Assembly: GCF_019578655.1 (NCBI RefSeq)
Contig: NC_063262.1
Coordinates: 4,657,582-4,721,581, forward strand
Direction of reading: 5' to 3'
Length of the DNA stretch: 64,000 bases
From: Ricinus communis
Lineage: Eukaryota; Streptophyta; Magnoliopsida; Malpighiales; Euphorbiaceae
Positions 1 through 10,982 of this stretch are shown one piece after another. The translations under genes were made by a program, and so were the position numbers. The notes under the pieces were generated by a model. That model made no database searches and was not told where the DNA came from. It saw only the letters and a program-made list of their open reading frames with translations. The number at the start of each line of letters is the position of its first letter. Position 1 is the first letter of the stretch.

Positions 1-290
1 TCTATTACTAATATCTCCGAAATGGAGAGAAATGATAGTGAATAGAAGGGAAAGTATAAAATTACTATGTATCATCATACATCTTTAGTTTTAAATTTGT
101 CTTGTAAAAACTCGTAAAATTATAGATGTAACACACATTACCTTCCTAAAATTTGTCTTTCTTTCATCCAAACAAGAAAAGAAGAAATAAATGAAGAAAA
201 ATTTTCAAATTTTATCTCCTTGTCTTCTTTTCATATTGTTCTGTTTCCAAACTAGGGGTAAGTGCTCACTTATTGTTGTGCTTTGTGCAG

Positions 291-1637
291 ATTATTCGCC
301 ACACTGGATCCAAGATTGAAAAGTGTTGTTCTTCCTTCAGGGTAAGATAATGAATATTATTTGTTTACTTTTTCTGTCATGTTCTGGGACTTGAAGAAGT
401 GAAGTCTCAATTCATACATCATTTGGAAATAGCTCTCTTGCTCTGCTGATCTGTTTAACAATAATATTCAGGAGGAAAGTGCTTTTTAGTGATACTGTCG
501 GATTTATATCAGACTTGCCCGTGCAGGTACCAAGCATATGCAGTTCTTTCTTCAATTTTTTAATCATGTTGATTGCTTCTTTACCCATCTATTACTTGTG
601 TAGCTAGTTGAAGCATTTCGCGCAACCTTGGAAGAAGTGGTGGAAGCAGACCTCCTTGTGGTAAGTTGACTCCCTGCTCTTTTGTACCCAATCTTATGTC
701 ATTGTTACATAGGCCCCTTTTCGTCAGTCCTTTCTTCTGAAAGTTGGTATCAAATAATAAATATCCAATAATTAGAGGCATTTGTCCTGAACAAATGGCT
801 TAAAATTGATGATACTTATTGCTTTATTTTCCTTTTATTTTAAGTCTTATTTGAAGCACGGATGTTGGTTGCAGCATGTCATAGACTCCACTGCCCCCAA
901 TCTCGAGGAACATCATACTACAGTGTTGCAAGTTCTGCAGCAAATAGGAGTGTCAAAGGAGAAGCTACAGAGTATGATTGAAGTCTGGAATAAGGTGCTA
1001 GAGTGACTCTTTCCCTCCTCTCCTCATCTCAAAAATTAACTCAATGGAACATGAAAACCCAAACAGAAATCTAAAGGACTTAATGTGCAATATTTTCTTA
1101 TTTTATTTTATTCAGATTGATTATGAAGAGGAAGAAATGGATGTTGATCATTCCGCAGACGATGTGGATGGTAGCAGCTGGTCTGGTGATGAAGATGGCG
1201 ACATTGCATCTGAAATATCTTCAAGAATAGAAGACAACAAGGGCAATAATTGTTTAGAAGCACAGAATGGTGAAGGGGATATTGAAGAGACCTTAGATAG
1301 TGTGGAAGGTGAATACTCTGATGGCTGGCTATTGTCAGGAGATGAACAGGAGTTGGTCGGTGACAATTGGTTGAAGACTCTGGATGACCAACAGTGTAAG
1401 GCCTCAGATAACCCAGGAGTGGGAAAGGATATACTATCTCAAGCTGAGCATGGTCCCCATGTAAAAACATCTGCTATAACTGGAGTAGGCTTGCAAGAAT
1501 TGCTGGTGCTCGTTGATGAAAGGCTAAAAACCCAGGATGAGATGTTAAAGGCTCAGAATGTAGTGGGGAGGGATTTGTTTTATAGAAAATGGAGGCCTTC
1601 ACGTGCTGATGATACTGAAGCAGCAGTTGGACAATAA
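291..1637 (+). CDS. hflX: HflX-type GTPase, C-terminal part (gene truncated by left window edge)
   Basis: Five exons are visible: 291-341, 472-526, 604-660, 875-994 and 1116-1637 (TAA 1635-1637). All junctions are GT-AG and keep one frame. The first exon encodes LFATLDPRLKSVVLPSG, typical of HflX G domains. G3 follows as DTVGF and G4 as NKID, the latter split by the 994/1116 junction. G5 is SAITGVG near the end. The P-loop exon lies left of the window, since 1-290 looks like intron. HflX proteins are ribosome-associated GTPases; plant copies are mostly predicted to act in organelles, but the transit region is not visible here. Unusual: a long acidic, low-complexity insert (starting at EEEEMDVD, about 110 residues) sits between G4 and G5. 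The neighbour is the CGR gene, as at Arabidopsis At3g49725/At3g49720. Family assignment is firm; compartment is inferred. Confidence 0.9.
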
Positions 1638-3600
1638 TATATTGGAAGCTAGATGAAAGGTCTCGGGCCATGGATGTCAATGTGTTAGGCTACTTTAGAA
1701 TTTTCTTCCACTGCTTAGATATACATCCCCATAAAGGTGGAGCTTTCTGTCTCCTTGTAGGGACTTAGGATTGGTGAAGATGAAGATGTCAAAAACATGG
1801 GAACAAGGACACAGCTTGCCGCGCTGGAAATGATCATCAGAGTCAACTACTCTGAATGAGCAACAGGAGCACTTAATAATTTCTTTAGCAGGTGTTTATG
1901 GTGCAACAACTGGTATCACTAGGAAAAATAATATCTGAACACGATGGAATGCAAAAACAACAAACAGTGAGGTACATTTTGTGCTTCTTTTGCCTTCTTC
2001 GGAAGGTATTAAACTAGTTGACATAATCACATGGATGGTTGGGGTGCTTCTTATTTTGTTTCTGTAAGAGTAAAGCCTTAGGGGAGAGGTAAGCTTGGAG
2101 AGGAAGCAGGGTTTTGAATTTAGAACTTTTGTACGAATGTACCGTGTTGTTATATGTTCGCAGAAGACTAAGATGATAGTCTACGAAGATAATAAATGTC
2201 ATGGGCAAAAGGAGGGAAGAGGAATAATCTGTAAGAAGTCGATTTTACTATGCCCACGTCTCCAAGTTTGTTGTCCTATAATAAGTTGTTTTATAATACA
2301 ATCAATTTATACATTCACCTGCACAAATTAGTTTTATGTTTTTACTGGAAAAACTCAAATTTGAAGTTGCTATTTGTCATCTCGAGTAAAATTCTCTGAA
2401 AAAGACTAGTCTCAAGTAACATTTATTCTTTATTGTTTGGTTAGAAAATTGTCTCTTAATATATCTGAAAGATATTCTTTTCTTTTTTTAATATGTAAAA
2501 AAATTTAAAATATGACGTCTTATATATATAATATATATTTTTTATATAAAATACAATTAAGCTATAAAATTTCTTTTAATTACTATTCTATGTTCAGGGG
2601 AAGGTGCCAGAGATAATATTTTGTTAGTTTTTATTTATCTTTAAAGAAAATTCAAGGGTTTTACAAAATTCGGAAAAATAATTTCTTATAATAAAATATC
2701 TTTTAAAGCTCCATTTAATTTTTATTTTCATTAACTTTTGTTGGACGAATATTTTGCATGCATTAGATACTGGACAAAGTAGATTGCGATAATAGAAAAA
2801 AAAAAAAAAAAAAGGAAAAATGCAGATTTAGTCCACATTGAGTTATTACCGTTATTATATTTTCGTTCACATTAGATCACGCGTGTATCACACGCACTAC
2901 GATAATATAAATAAATTTTAAATTTTGTGTATTAAATTATTTTTTAAAATATTTACCTTCTAGATTTTTAATTTTTTGACACTAGATCTTTATACTTTAA
3001 ATTTTAGCAATATTAGCCCATCAAATTTATTATTTAAAATTTATAACATAAATAGTTATTATAATCTAATTTAATTTATTATTTTAATTAAGAACATATA
3101 TAGAATTAGTCAAACCATAAGTCAACTAATAGAATATGCAAATATTAACAACAATTAAAATGTTTATAAGAAATAAATACATTTGTCACACACACACATA
3201 TATATTATATAGAACTTAAAAATCCATTTAAATGGGACTGTTAAGACAATCTTTACAAGAACTGAGGAATCTTCCTCGGCACCATCAATTTTCCAAGCAT
3301 CAATGATACAACCAGTATCACGGCCTAGGAGAAGGTCCCTATTCACTCCTTTCAAGCATCCAGTCGGAGGACACTTTATGCGGGATGTAGCCCCAGAAAT
3401 GTGCAAGCCAGAATGCTTATGTCATGATGACATGGATTATGATGAACCCTAACTAAACGGCTTGTTTTAATAATAATAACAATAGAAAAGCCGAAGAACT
3501 AAACGACATCGTGTAGGGAATCCACCGACGACCAAAAACATAGCTATCATCGTGTTGTAACGCGCCTTATTTTTATAATGATTTATAATGGGAATGTGGG
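1638..3600. other. HflX 3' UTR and AT-rich spacer
   Basis: The first 300-400 bases after the HflX stop have balanced composition and are probably 3' UTR. From about 2400 the sequence becomes strongly AT-rich, with a TATATA tract near 2520, an A18 run near 2799-2816 and a short perfect hairpin (GCGTGT-ATC-ACACGC) near 2882-2896, typical of transposon remnants. No supported gene apart from the doubtful minus-strand ORF at 3164-3406. Confidence 0.6.
3164..3406 (-). other. Orphan minus-strand ORF, possible exon or gene fragment
   Basis: An 80-codon open frame on the minus strand, whose N-terminal half has normal protein-like composition (it includes IKCPPTGCLKG and DTGCIIDAWKIDG). Its C-terminal end runs into low-complexity sequence. 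It is richer in GC than its flanks and sits between the HflX and CGR genes, divergent from CGR. I do not recognise the family. It could be a terminal exon, a retroposed fragment or chance. No promoter or clear splice sites were established. Confidence 0.2.
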
Positions 3601-3761
3601 ACAGCAAGTATAAGCTAGTAGCAGCAGTAGAAAGAAAAATTGCTTTATTTATCCGCTGGTATTACTAATAGTAGAGGCCCCCCCTTGCTCATTAACACAG
3701 ATCTAAGATCTAGCTACAAGTTAAAATCATCCTCCTCTCCTCATTCATTTCTCCACCTAAG

Positions 3762-3898
3762 GTAACCTGCATTTCCTGATTTATCTGTTGTCTGTTTCAA
3801 TTTTTATTTTTAATTTGTTTTTTTAACTCAAATTTTCCGATACTCTCTTTCCATATTGTGAGCTCGATTGAATTTACACCACATATATGTAATTGCAG
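3762..3898 (+). other. Intron in the 5' UTR of the CGR gene
   Basis: A good donor (AAG|GTAACC) follows a pyrimidine-rich leader at 3700-3761. A good acceptor (ATTGCAG|GT) ends at 3898, about 50 bases before the start codon. This implies a non-coding first exon. Leader introns are common in plant housekeeping genes and often raise expression; that role is inferred here. Confidence 0.6.
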
Positions 3899-3949
3899 GT
3901 GGTTAACACAGTAATTTATAAGTATTAGAAGTTTAATAGTTGATTGATA

Positions 3950-4384
3950 ATGTCAAGGAGGCAAGTTAGCTCCACTCGTAGATTTGTGGACACAGGAAAT
4001 TTTCCTTTTTCAGGAGCACTTCAAGCTAAATCTCGTTCTTCTCCTTTCTTATCTGTTGCCCTTATCCTTCTGGTAATCCTTTTTATTCTTTACTTTCCTT
4101 TTTCTCTTTCTGTTTTTGCTGGTTTGTTGAATTATGGTTACTCAATGGCTTCTTCTTGGTATGAGTTTTGCAGGGAGCAATCCTTCTTATCGCCTATGCT
4201 TATGGTGGTCATGGTTCGTTATTTTACTTTCTATTTCCTACTGATTTGCCCACTTGCAAATGTTTGTTTATTGATTAAATTTGTGTATGATATGTTTTCA
4301 CTAAATCTGTGTTAATCTCTTAAATATAGGTATTTTTGCTAGCAATAAAGAAGCTATCAGTAAAATTGAAGGTAAAATTCTTTA

Positions 4385-4454
<70 letters not shown>

Positions 4455-6885
4455 TGAATTCACTTAACATGTATTGCCTAATTCTGACTTTGTATTACTA
4501 TCTATAACATATCTAAATAACATCAGTAAATCCACCGACTTACTAAAGATGATGAAAGAAAATTTCAGTGAACTACTGAACATGTATATAAGAATTTGAC
4601 GATGGTGAAAGAGGATCTTTGTCAAACTATCGTATTGTAATGACATCTTCAATCGTCAAAAATTACCGAAATTGTATTTTTGTTTACTTGATATGTGTGT
4701 TTTGGCTGCCATTAGCAGTTCATATATAATATATCATCACATGTTAGGAATTCTTGGAATTAGACTGATTAAAGCCTATTTTCATTTTCACCAACATACC
4801 ATACCCATTACAACTGGTTCTGGTTTGAAGAAAAAAACTGGTGATCAGTAGTGGGTACTTGCAATCTTGTAGACCAACTGTTTTCATTGCTGTTATTAGC
4901 CATAAACTTAGCATATATAAAATTCAAGATAGAAAATTAGAGGTCTGTCAGTGAAACTGCTTTAGAGATTTTGATCAGTTTAAAGTTTTTTATTCAAAAT
5001 CTCCTGCTTTCATTTGCTAATCATAGCTAAATTTGTGGCCACTACTGGGGTTTAAATAGCTACATATAAAAAGAGCATATTGCTTTATGCCTTTTTATCA
5101 ACCTTGGCATTGATAATTATTGGATTTCATTTTGTTTTAGGTGACTTTTCATGTACCCTAGAAGTCCAGAGAACCATTCCCCTTTTAAAGAAAGCATATG
5201 GTGACAGTATGCGCAAGGTTTTGCATGTGGGCCCTGATACTTGTTCAGTCGTCTCTCAATTGTTGAAAGAAGAAGAAACTGAAGCATGGGGTGTTGAACC
5301 ATATGATACAGAGGATGCAGATGCAAACTGCAAGAATTCTATCCGTAAAGGCATTGTTCGTGTCGCTGATATTAAGTTCCCTCTGCCTTACAGGACGAAG
5401 TCATTCTCTCTTGTTATTGTGTCAGATGCACTTGATTACCTATCCCCAAAATACCTGAACAGGACACTTCCAGAGTTGGCAAGGGTGGCTGCTGATGGTC
5501 TTGTTATTTATGCAGGTAATTCCTCAACACCTCTGAACTGTCTGGTAAATTGTATGAAATTTTAATGAAGCAAAAACACATAAACTATGTATTATATCTG
5601 TCAATTCACCAACAAAGCGGGCTTTCAAGTTCAAATGCATGTTTGCAACAATCACCATCCTCCCAGTGGTAAAAGTTGGCCGGGGGAATAAGCAAGGGTT
5701 TGAAGTTTATGTTTGTGATCGTTCTTCATAATATAAGAATAGTGATCTTGACCACCCTTAGGCAGATATTGTACCATGTGTTATGTAGGAATCCTGAACG
5801 TTCACAGTGATATGCTAATATCTTCCATGGTTTGCTTAGTCGAGCAAAATAAATCATTTACTTCTATCCAAATATTTCAATGACCTTATTCATGTGATGA
5901 CATGATTTAATGTTATTAGCAATTCGTTATTACTTACCTGTAAATTTTTCACTACTGTTTCATATTTAGGTTACCCTGGACAACAGAGAGCTAAAGTTGC
6001 AGAATTGTCTAAATTTGGACGACCGGTGAGTAACTATTACTGCTTCTGTAATTTCATCTGTTGCTGTTAGTTTGGTTGAGTTTTACTTAGATAACTTCTG
6101 ATCCAGATTTTAAATTGGTCTAAGAAGTCTTCTAATTCTGTTTGAGTGAATTTTTCTTTTTAAAGATTTATGCTATCTTTTTCTTACAGGAATATTATTA
6201 GTATACTAGAATGTAGTTTTAATGTTAATGTAATTATCTGTAATCGAAATTTGAAATTAATTAGCCTTCGATTCTTGAGTCGGTCTTCTCAAATCCTCGA
6301 CACCAAAACCCCAATGTTAATGAACTCATCAGAATACTGCAACTGAAATATTCGAGTGGGACATAGGTGCAGTAAATAATAAATCTGACTAGTGTGGTTG
6401 CTCTGTTGGGCTTGAGCTGCATAATTAATTTTATACATCCAGTGCCACTGATGAAAATAAGAAAGCTGAAATGATTTGTTAACTAAACAGAAGGATCAAG
6501 CATCAAAGATTAAGTAAATACTGTAATCCAAAAGAACAGATAGATAATTAGGAATATTGGCTGAAGTACCTAGCAGCTTAAATTCGACTTTAATAGGTTT
6601 TGGGTGTGGACTAATTGTTGACTTATTATTGTCACTGAGATTGAAAGTCCATTTTCATGGTTGATACATTGTACTAGGTTTACTTGACCATGGTATCTGA
6701 ATCTCAACAATGACTTTGATATTGATGCACAGGCCAAAATGAGGAGCTCGTCCTGGTGGGTTCGGTTTTTTGTCCAGACAAGCATAGAAGAAAATGAAAC
6801 TGCTATGAAGAAGTTTGAGCAGGCTATATCCAAGAAGTCATACAAGCCAACCTGCCAAGTGTTCCACTTGAAGCCATACCATTAG
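3950..6885 (+). CDS. CGR2: CGR2/CGR3-type Golgi putative pectin methyltransferase
   Basis: Six coding exons give a 262-residue protein: 3950-4072, 4174-4213, 4330-4371, 5141-5515, 5970-6025 and 6733-6885 (TAG). All junctions are GT-AG and in phase. The start is ATG 3950 (MSRRQV), which matches the family N-terminus; an upstream in-frame TTG at 3944 is not the start. Residues 1-33 are basic and cytosolic, 34-56 form one membrane segment (SVALILLGAILLIAYAY), and the rest is a lumenal SAM-methyltransferase-like domain. Family hallmarks are KVLHVGPDTCSVV, EAWGVEPYD, ADIKFPLPYR, SDALDYLSP and the C-terminal WWVRFFVQ and CQVFHLKP. CGR2 and CGR3 act redundantly in homogalacturonan methyl-esterification in the Golgi, affecting cell expansion and leaf growth. 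The syntenic Arabidopsis gene is At3g49720 (CGR2). Intron 3 carries a long microsatellite and intron 4 a SINE-like relic. Confidence 0.93.
4385..4450. repeat. Compound (CT)n-(TA)n microsatellite in CGR intron 3
   Basis: About 12 CT units are followed directly by about 21 TA units, starting 14 bases after the exon-3 donor at 4372. It is likely to be length-variable between individuals. Confidence 0.95.
5640..5730 (+). mobile_element. tRNA-like SINE head within CGR intron 4 (degenerate)
   Basis: CCCAGTGGTAAAAGTTGG resembles an RNA polymerase III box A. About 33 bases later AGGGTTTGAAGTTTATG resembles box B. This spacing is typical of tRNA-derived SINEs. No intact tail or target duplication was identified, so this is a relic at best. 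Confidence 0.4.
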
Positions 6886-7119
6886 CCATTAGTGCGAGAA
6901 TATTTATGAGATGAAGATATTTATAGTTTTTGTTTGTTATGCAATTAAGCCAACATATATATTGTTGTAGCTGTCATATTGGCATATTTTTTTTGGTGTC
7001 CTTAGAATACACGGGCCATTCATTATAATTTAATTGATGGAAACCTTAAAACGGTTTGGTTCTTTCATGTCTCGAACTGCAACTTCATTTCCGTCATATA
7101 TTAGTTAGCCAGCAAATCT

Positions 7120-7435
7120 ACATCACAGGTGGGTCTCGCGGGCTCTTTGCGCGCGTGTGCCTGCCGATTTAGACTGAGGATGTCTAGGACTCTGATCAGA
7201 TCAAACGAGTGGCTAAAGTCTGATATCTTCCTACTGAACCAGGATCAAACTCTTCTTTTGAGTATGACTGGGCCCTGCATTGACCTATGAACCTCCAAAC
7301 CTAAGGAATAGAGTTCAGCGTCGGGAAGCCTACTCCTCGGGCTGTTCGGTACTTTATATGCTTGCCGCGGATAAAGCCTACTGGCAATGAATGGCTGCCC
7401 GCTGACGAATGATTGATCGAGTTGCCATACCATTG
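7120..7435 (-). other. Nuclear mitochondrial DNA insert (NUMT) with the 5' end of rrn18
   Basis: This is a sharply GC-richer island in AT-rich DNA. Read on the minus strand, 7268 down to about 7229 gives AAAAGAAGAGTTTGATCCTGG followed by TTCAG. This matches the start of plant mitochondrial 18S rRNA as I remember it, with a few changes (for example TTCAG for the usual CTCAG). The rRNA part stops after about 40 bases. Bases 7269-7430 would be the mitochondrial leader upstream of rrn18. The origin of 7120-7228 is less clear. It is a dead fragment, not an rRNA gene. Confidence 0.6.
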
Positions 7436-7440
7436 ATTTT

Positions 7441-8374
7441 CTTTCTTTCTTTATTTATTTTATTTATATCTAATATTAAAAAAGTGTTAGCAGGAGAAGC
7501 TAAAATCTGATATTTTATAAATTTAGCAGCACTAATGGCAATGTGGATATGCTAATTATTTTTCTTCAGTTGCCACACTGGACAAAATCAGATTGTTAAT
7601 TGCTTTACCAGTTCAAAGAAAATGGAGGATCATACCTGATGTTAAATCAGCTCTAGCAAAGTGAATATACAGCCGAGGGAATATGAAGACTGGGACAAAG
7701 GACACATACCCCGCACATATCTTTTATTTTAAAAAATAAAATTTTAGTTTTATAATTATTTTAAATTCTCATATTTTTTTATTTTCCAAAAAAAAAATAG
7801 ATATCTTTAATTATTTTATAAAAATAATAGTTTATTCTTCTACATAAATTTGGAGCAATTTGTTATTTGTGAGTACTAATGTACAATGGATGTATGATGT
7901 TGTACAAACCCATAAAAACTGATATTATTTTAGTTTTTAATATTTTTCTAATATAATTAAATACTAAATTTACTAATAATACATAGTATTTAATTATTGA
8001 TCAATTAAATGTATTATTTTTATTTATTAAAAATTTCTATCTACTTCTAAAATTTAATTCGTGACATTTGACAACTATAAAAAAATTTTAATTTTTATAA
8101 ATAATTTAAAATTATATATACATTTACCGACAATTTAAATTGATAGAATAACCTATAAAGCTAATAAATTAATTAAAATAGTATTAAATAATTATCTATA
8201 ATAAGGTGACATATGGTACTCCCGCCGAATCCATTACTTGTAGAGTCCCTGAACACAAAACAAGAATATATTTACAGGTTGTTACTGCACAGAAGTCATC
8301 AAATATCTTTTGATTGATAGAGAGAAATTACGTGAAAATTTGAGGGAAATGTATTTGATTGGAGTATACCAGTG
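7441..8374. other. AT-rich spacer between the CGR and PPR genes
   Basis: Very AT-rich sequence with homopolymer runs near 7730-7800. No ORF, RNA gene or clear repeat could be supported. Confidence 0.6.
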
Positions 8375-8668
8375 TTATACTTTCACACCATCTTGGACAA
8401 AATTGTGACGCAAAATTGTCTGATAGATTGTTGAAGAGGGAAACAATTTGAGGGAAACTTTTACGCTAGTCTGTGAACACACTCTTGACTCCATTTCCTG
8501 AATGCTCGACATCAATGCCTCCATTACTTTCAGAATGTTTTGCACATGTGCTAACTTGGTGTCTTTGCTGGACTTCATAACAAGCAATTCATGCCCAATA
8601 TTTATATTGGCCTCAGCTTCACCTTCACCTTCACCTTCACCTTCACATAATGAACGTTTGATTTGCAA
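8375..8668 (-). other. Orphan ORF with a Glu-Gly dipeptide repeat, possible small gene
   Basis: A minus-strand open frame just downstream of, and in the same direction as, the PPR gene. Its first usable in-frame codon is TTG at 8668; internal methionines lie further in. The N-terminal part is an EGEGEGEGEAEA run, followed by a region with helical, protein-like composition (HVQNILKVMEALMSSIQEME). No family is recognised. It could be the end of a short gene, part of the PPR 3' UTR, or a relic. The repeat comes from a hexanucleotide run, so part of its openness is trivial. Confidence 0.25.
8616..8646. repeat. (TTCACC)n hexanucleotide repeat
   Basis: About five tandem copies of a six-base unit. 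Read on the minus strand it encodes Glu-Gly dipeptides in the orphan ORF. Confidence 0.9.
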
Positions 8669-8819
8669 GAACTTTGAGACAACAGACTATCAAAAAGGTT
8701 ATGATTTTGCCTTCACTTTGATAAATTATGTATAATTATGGGCTTCTGAATAAGTCATAGTTGTGAGTCAGCCGGTTACTTCTATCATGCTTAGCATTAC
8801 TACCAACTGTTAGCTATTA

Positions 8820-10982
8820 TCACCAATAATCGCCACAAGAGCATTGCCCTTCCTTGAAGCAATGAAATCTATGAGTATCCCTGATAGTAATGATTCTACG
8901 GGCAATAGCAGAGATAAATTTGATTGCATTATGGCAATCCCCGCAAATTCTGAGGTTTTTCATCACGAGTATTGGCTCCCCATCTTTTGTTGAAAGCAGT
9001 CCAAATGCCACGGCTAGTTTCTCGCTGTGATGGCTTATCTTGAACTCTTTCTCTCCTTCCCTTATTTCATCATCCTTAACCAAAGCCCATCTCAAATTAG
9101 GCACGTAGCCAGCTTGCTTCATCTTCATTGACATCTCCTCCAAGTACCCATTTATTTCTTTTATCATTGGATGATATCTATCTTCAGCCACAAACACATG
9201 TATCCTCTTGTTTAACTCAATCCAACTACATCCTGGTTTCTTTTTCACACCCCTAGCTCGCATAAGCTTTCTCACTCTAGTTACCTCTTCCCATTTTCCG
9301 GCACTGGAATACATATTTGCAAGCATGATATAAGGTGTGGCGTTTGTAGGTTCCAGCTGCAAAAACTGATTTGCTGCCTTCTCTGCTAGCTCCATGTTTC
9401 CATGTGTCCTGCAGGCACCAAGTAATGCAGCCCAACCAACAGAATCTGGGCTAAATGGCATCATCTCTATTAGCTCCTCAGCTTCCTGCAGCTTGCCAGC
9501 TCGACCTAGAACATCAATCATACATGAATAGTGTTCTGATTCTGGTTCAATACCAAACTTTTCTTTCATCATATCAAAATACCTCCTTCCTTCCTCAACC
9601 TTTCCAGTGTGCGCACAAGCAGAAAGGACAGAAATAAAGGTTATTCTTGTTGGGGCAATACCAATCTCAAGCATTTGTTCAAAAAGGCAAAGTGATTCTG
9701 TTTTAATTCCATGTTGTGCATAGCCTGCAATGATCGAATTGAATGACACCGTATTATGTTCCGGCATTCTATCAAATAAACGTCTAGCATCTTGAAGATT
9801 TCCACACTTTGAATACATAGCAACAAGTGCATTATTTACGGATATTTGATTTGAAGGGATCTCAGATTTCACTGTCATCGCATGAATCTGTTTTCCCTGC
9901 GATGGAGATGACAAATTAGAGCATGCCCTAATAACACACACAAAGCTACAATCATCAGGCCGAAAACCAGCACGCTGCATCCGTCTGAAACAATCAAGAG
10001 TCTCTTCAGACAGTTCCTCATCTAGAGAATACGCAGAAATCATAGTGTTCCAGAGAACCAAATCTGGTTCACGGATCTCTACAAATATTTTCCTACAGTC
10101 TAACATACCACCCCCACACTTTGCATACAAATCAACCAAACCACTACCTACATGACAATTCCGGTAAAAACCAGTTTTAATCAAATTAGCATGGAACTGA
10201 AGCCCCCCAAACAAATCCTCCAAGCATGTAAATGCAGTCAAAACACTTGCTAGAGTATACATGTCAACGTCAATGCCTCTGTGAGTCATTTCTTGAAACA
10301 ATTTCAGTGCTTTAAAACCTTCTCTCTGCCGCCCATATGCCACAATCATAGTGTTCCAAGAAACTTGATCTCTATTCTCAATTTCTATCCCATAAAACAC
10401 TCTTTCAGCCTCCTCCAAGAACCCATTTTTACCATAATAAGTAACAAAAGAATTCTTCACAGAAACATAAGAATCAAGCCCGTAATTAACAGCTAAACAA
10501 TGTAACTGCCTAATCAAATTCACATCATTACAACAAGCAGTAATCACTCCCGAGAGAGTATACCCATCCATGTCAATACCCGTCTCCCTCATTTCCCTAA
10601 ACAAGTATAGAGCATTTAAACTATCCCCACAATCTGCATAAGCAGTAATGAGGGTGTTATAGGAGATAGCATCCGGTTGAGGAATTTGATCAAACAAACC
10701 ACGTGCAATGTGAGTGAGAGATTTTTTAGCATAAGCATCGAGAAGAACATTGAAAGAGAAGACATTTGGTTCATGGTTTTGGTTAAAGGCATGATGAGCA
10801 AGAGTGAGGCGGTTGCACTTGGAGTAAAGGATGATGAAATGATTGGAGAGGTAAGTTGAAGGAGGGAGTAGTGATTTGAGGTAAAGTGTGTAGAGCGATT
10901 TGCCTATTAGGAGGTCTTTGTTGGCTATGCACTCCTTTAAAAGGTGCCGAAAAGTTTGAAGCGTCCATGAGATTTGGTGCAT
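8820..10982 (-). CDS. DYW-class pentatricopeptide repeat protein (organelle RNA editing type)
   Basis: One uninterrupted exon of 720 codons, normal for this family. The start is ATG 10982-10980; a TAA codon lies immediately upstream in frame, so no longer N-terminus is possible. Residues from about 40 to 560 are PLS-type PPR motifs, for example [17 protein letters not shown] and [23 protein letters not shown]+ motifs follow ([23 protein letters not shown] split over two blocks), then a complete DYW deaminase-like domain. The domain has HSE at about 652-654, CGDCH at about 680-684 and the C-terminal CSCGDYW. Such proteins bind organelle transcripts and direct C-to-U editing; the target here is unknown. 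It is the positional match of Arabidopsis At3g49710. No stop or frameshift was seen. It ends about 1.9 kb from the CGR stop, in convergent orientation. Confidence 0.95.
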   Translation of the reverse strand: MHQISWTLQTFRHLLKECIANKDLLIGKSLYTLYLKSLLPPSTYLSNHFIILYSKCNRLTLAHHAFNQNHEPNVFSFNVLLDAYAKKSLTHIARGLFDQIPQPDAISYNTLITAYADCGDSLNALYLFREMRETGIDMDGYTLSGVITACCNDVNLIRQLHCLAVNYGLDSYVSVKNSFVTYYGKNGFLEEAERVFYGIEIENRDQVSWNTMIVAYGRQREGFKALKLFQEMTHRGIDVDMYTLASVLTAFTCLEDLFGGLQFHANLIKTGFYRNCHVGSGLVDLYAKCGGGMLDCRKIFVEIREPDLVLWNTMISAYSLDEELSEETLDCFRRMQRAGFRPDDCSFVCVIRACSNLSSPSQGKQIHAMTVKSEIPSNQISVNNALVAMYSKCGNLQDARRLFDRMPEHNTVSFNSIIAGYAQHGIKTESLCLFEQMLEIGIAPTRITFISVLSACAHTGKVEEGRRYFDMMKEKFGIEPESEHYSCMIDVLGRAGKLQEAEELIEMMPFSPDSVGWAALLGACRTHGNMELAEKAANQFLQLEPTNATPYIMLANMYSSAGKWEEVTRVRKLMRARGVKKKPGCSWIELNKRIHVFVAEDRYHPMIKEINGYLEEMSMKMKQAGYVPNLRWALVKDDEIREGEKEFKISHHSEKLAVAFGLLSTKDGEPILVMKNLRICGDCHNAIKFISAIARRIITIRDTHRFHCFKEGQCSCGDYW

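Noticed and set aside
1108..1470. Minus-strand ORFs of 120 and 72 codons opposite the last HflX exon
   Set aside because: They are shadows of the acidic HflX coding exon, whose plus-strand frame joins perfectly to upstream exons.
3944..4315. 123-codon plus-strand ORF as a separate protein
   Set aside because: It starts at a TTG and reads through the first CGR introns. The real product uses ATG 3950 and spliced exons.
7229..7268. Functional 18S rRNA gene on the minus strand
   Set aside because: Only about 40 bases of the mitochondrial rRNA start are present, so this is a nuclear insert and not a gene.
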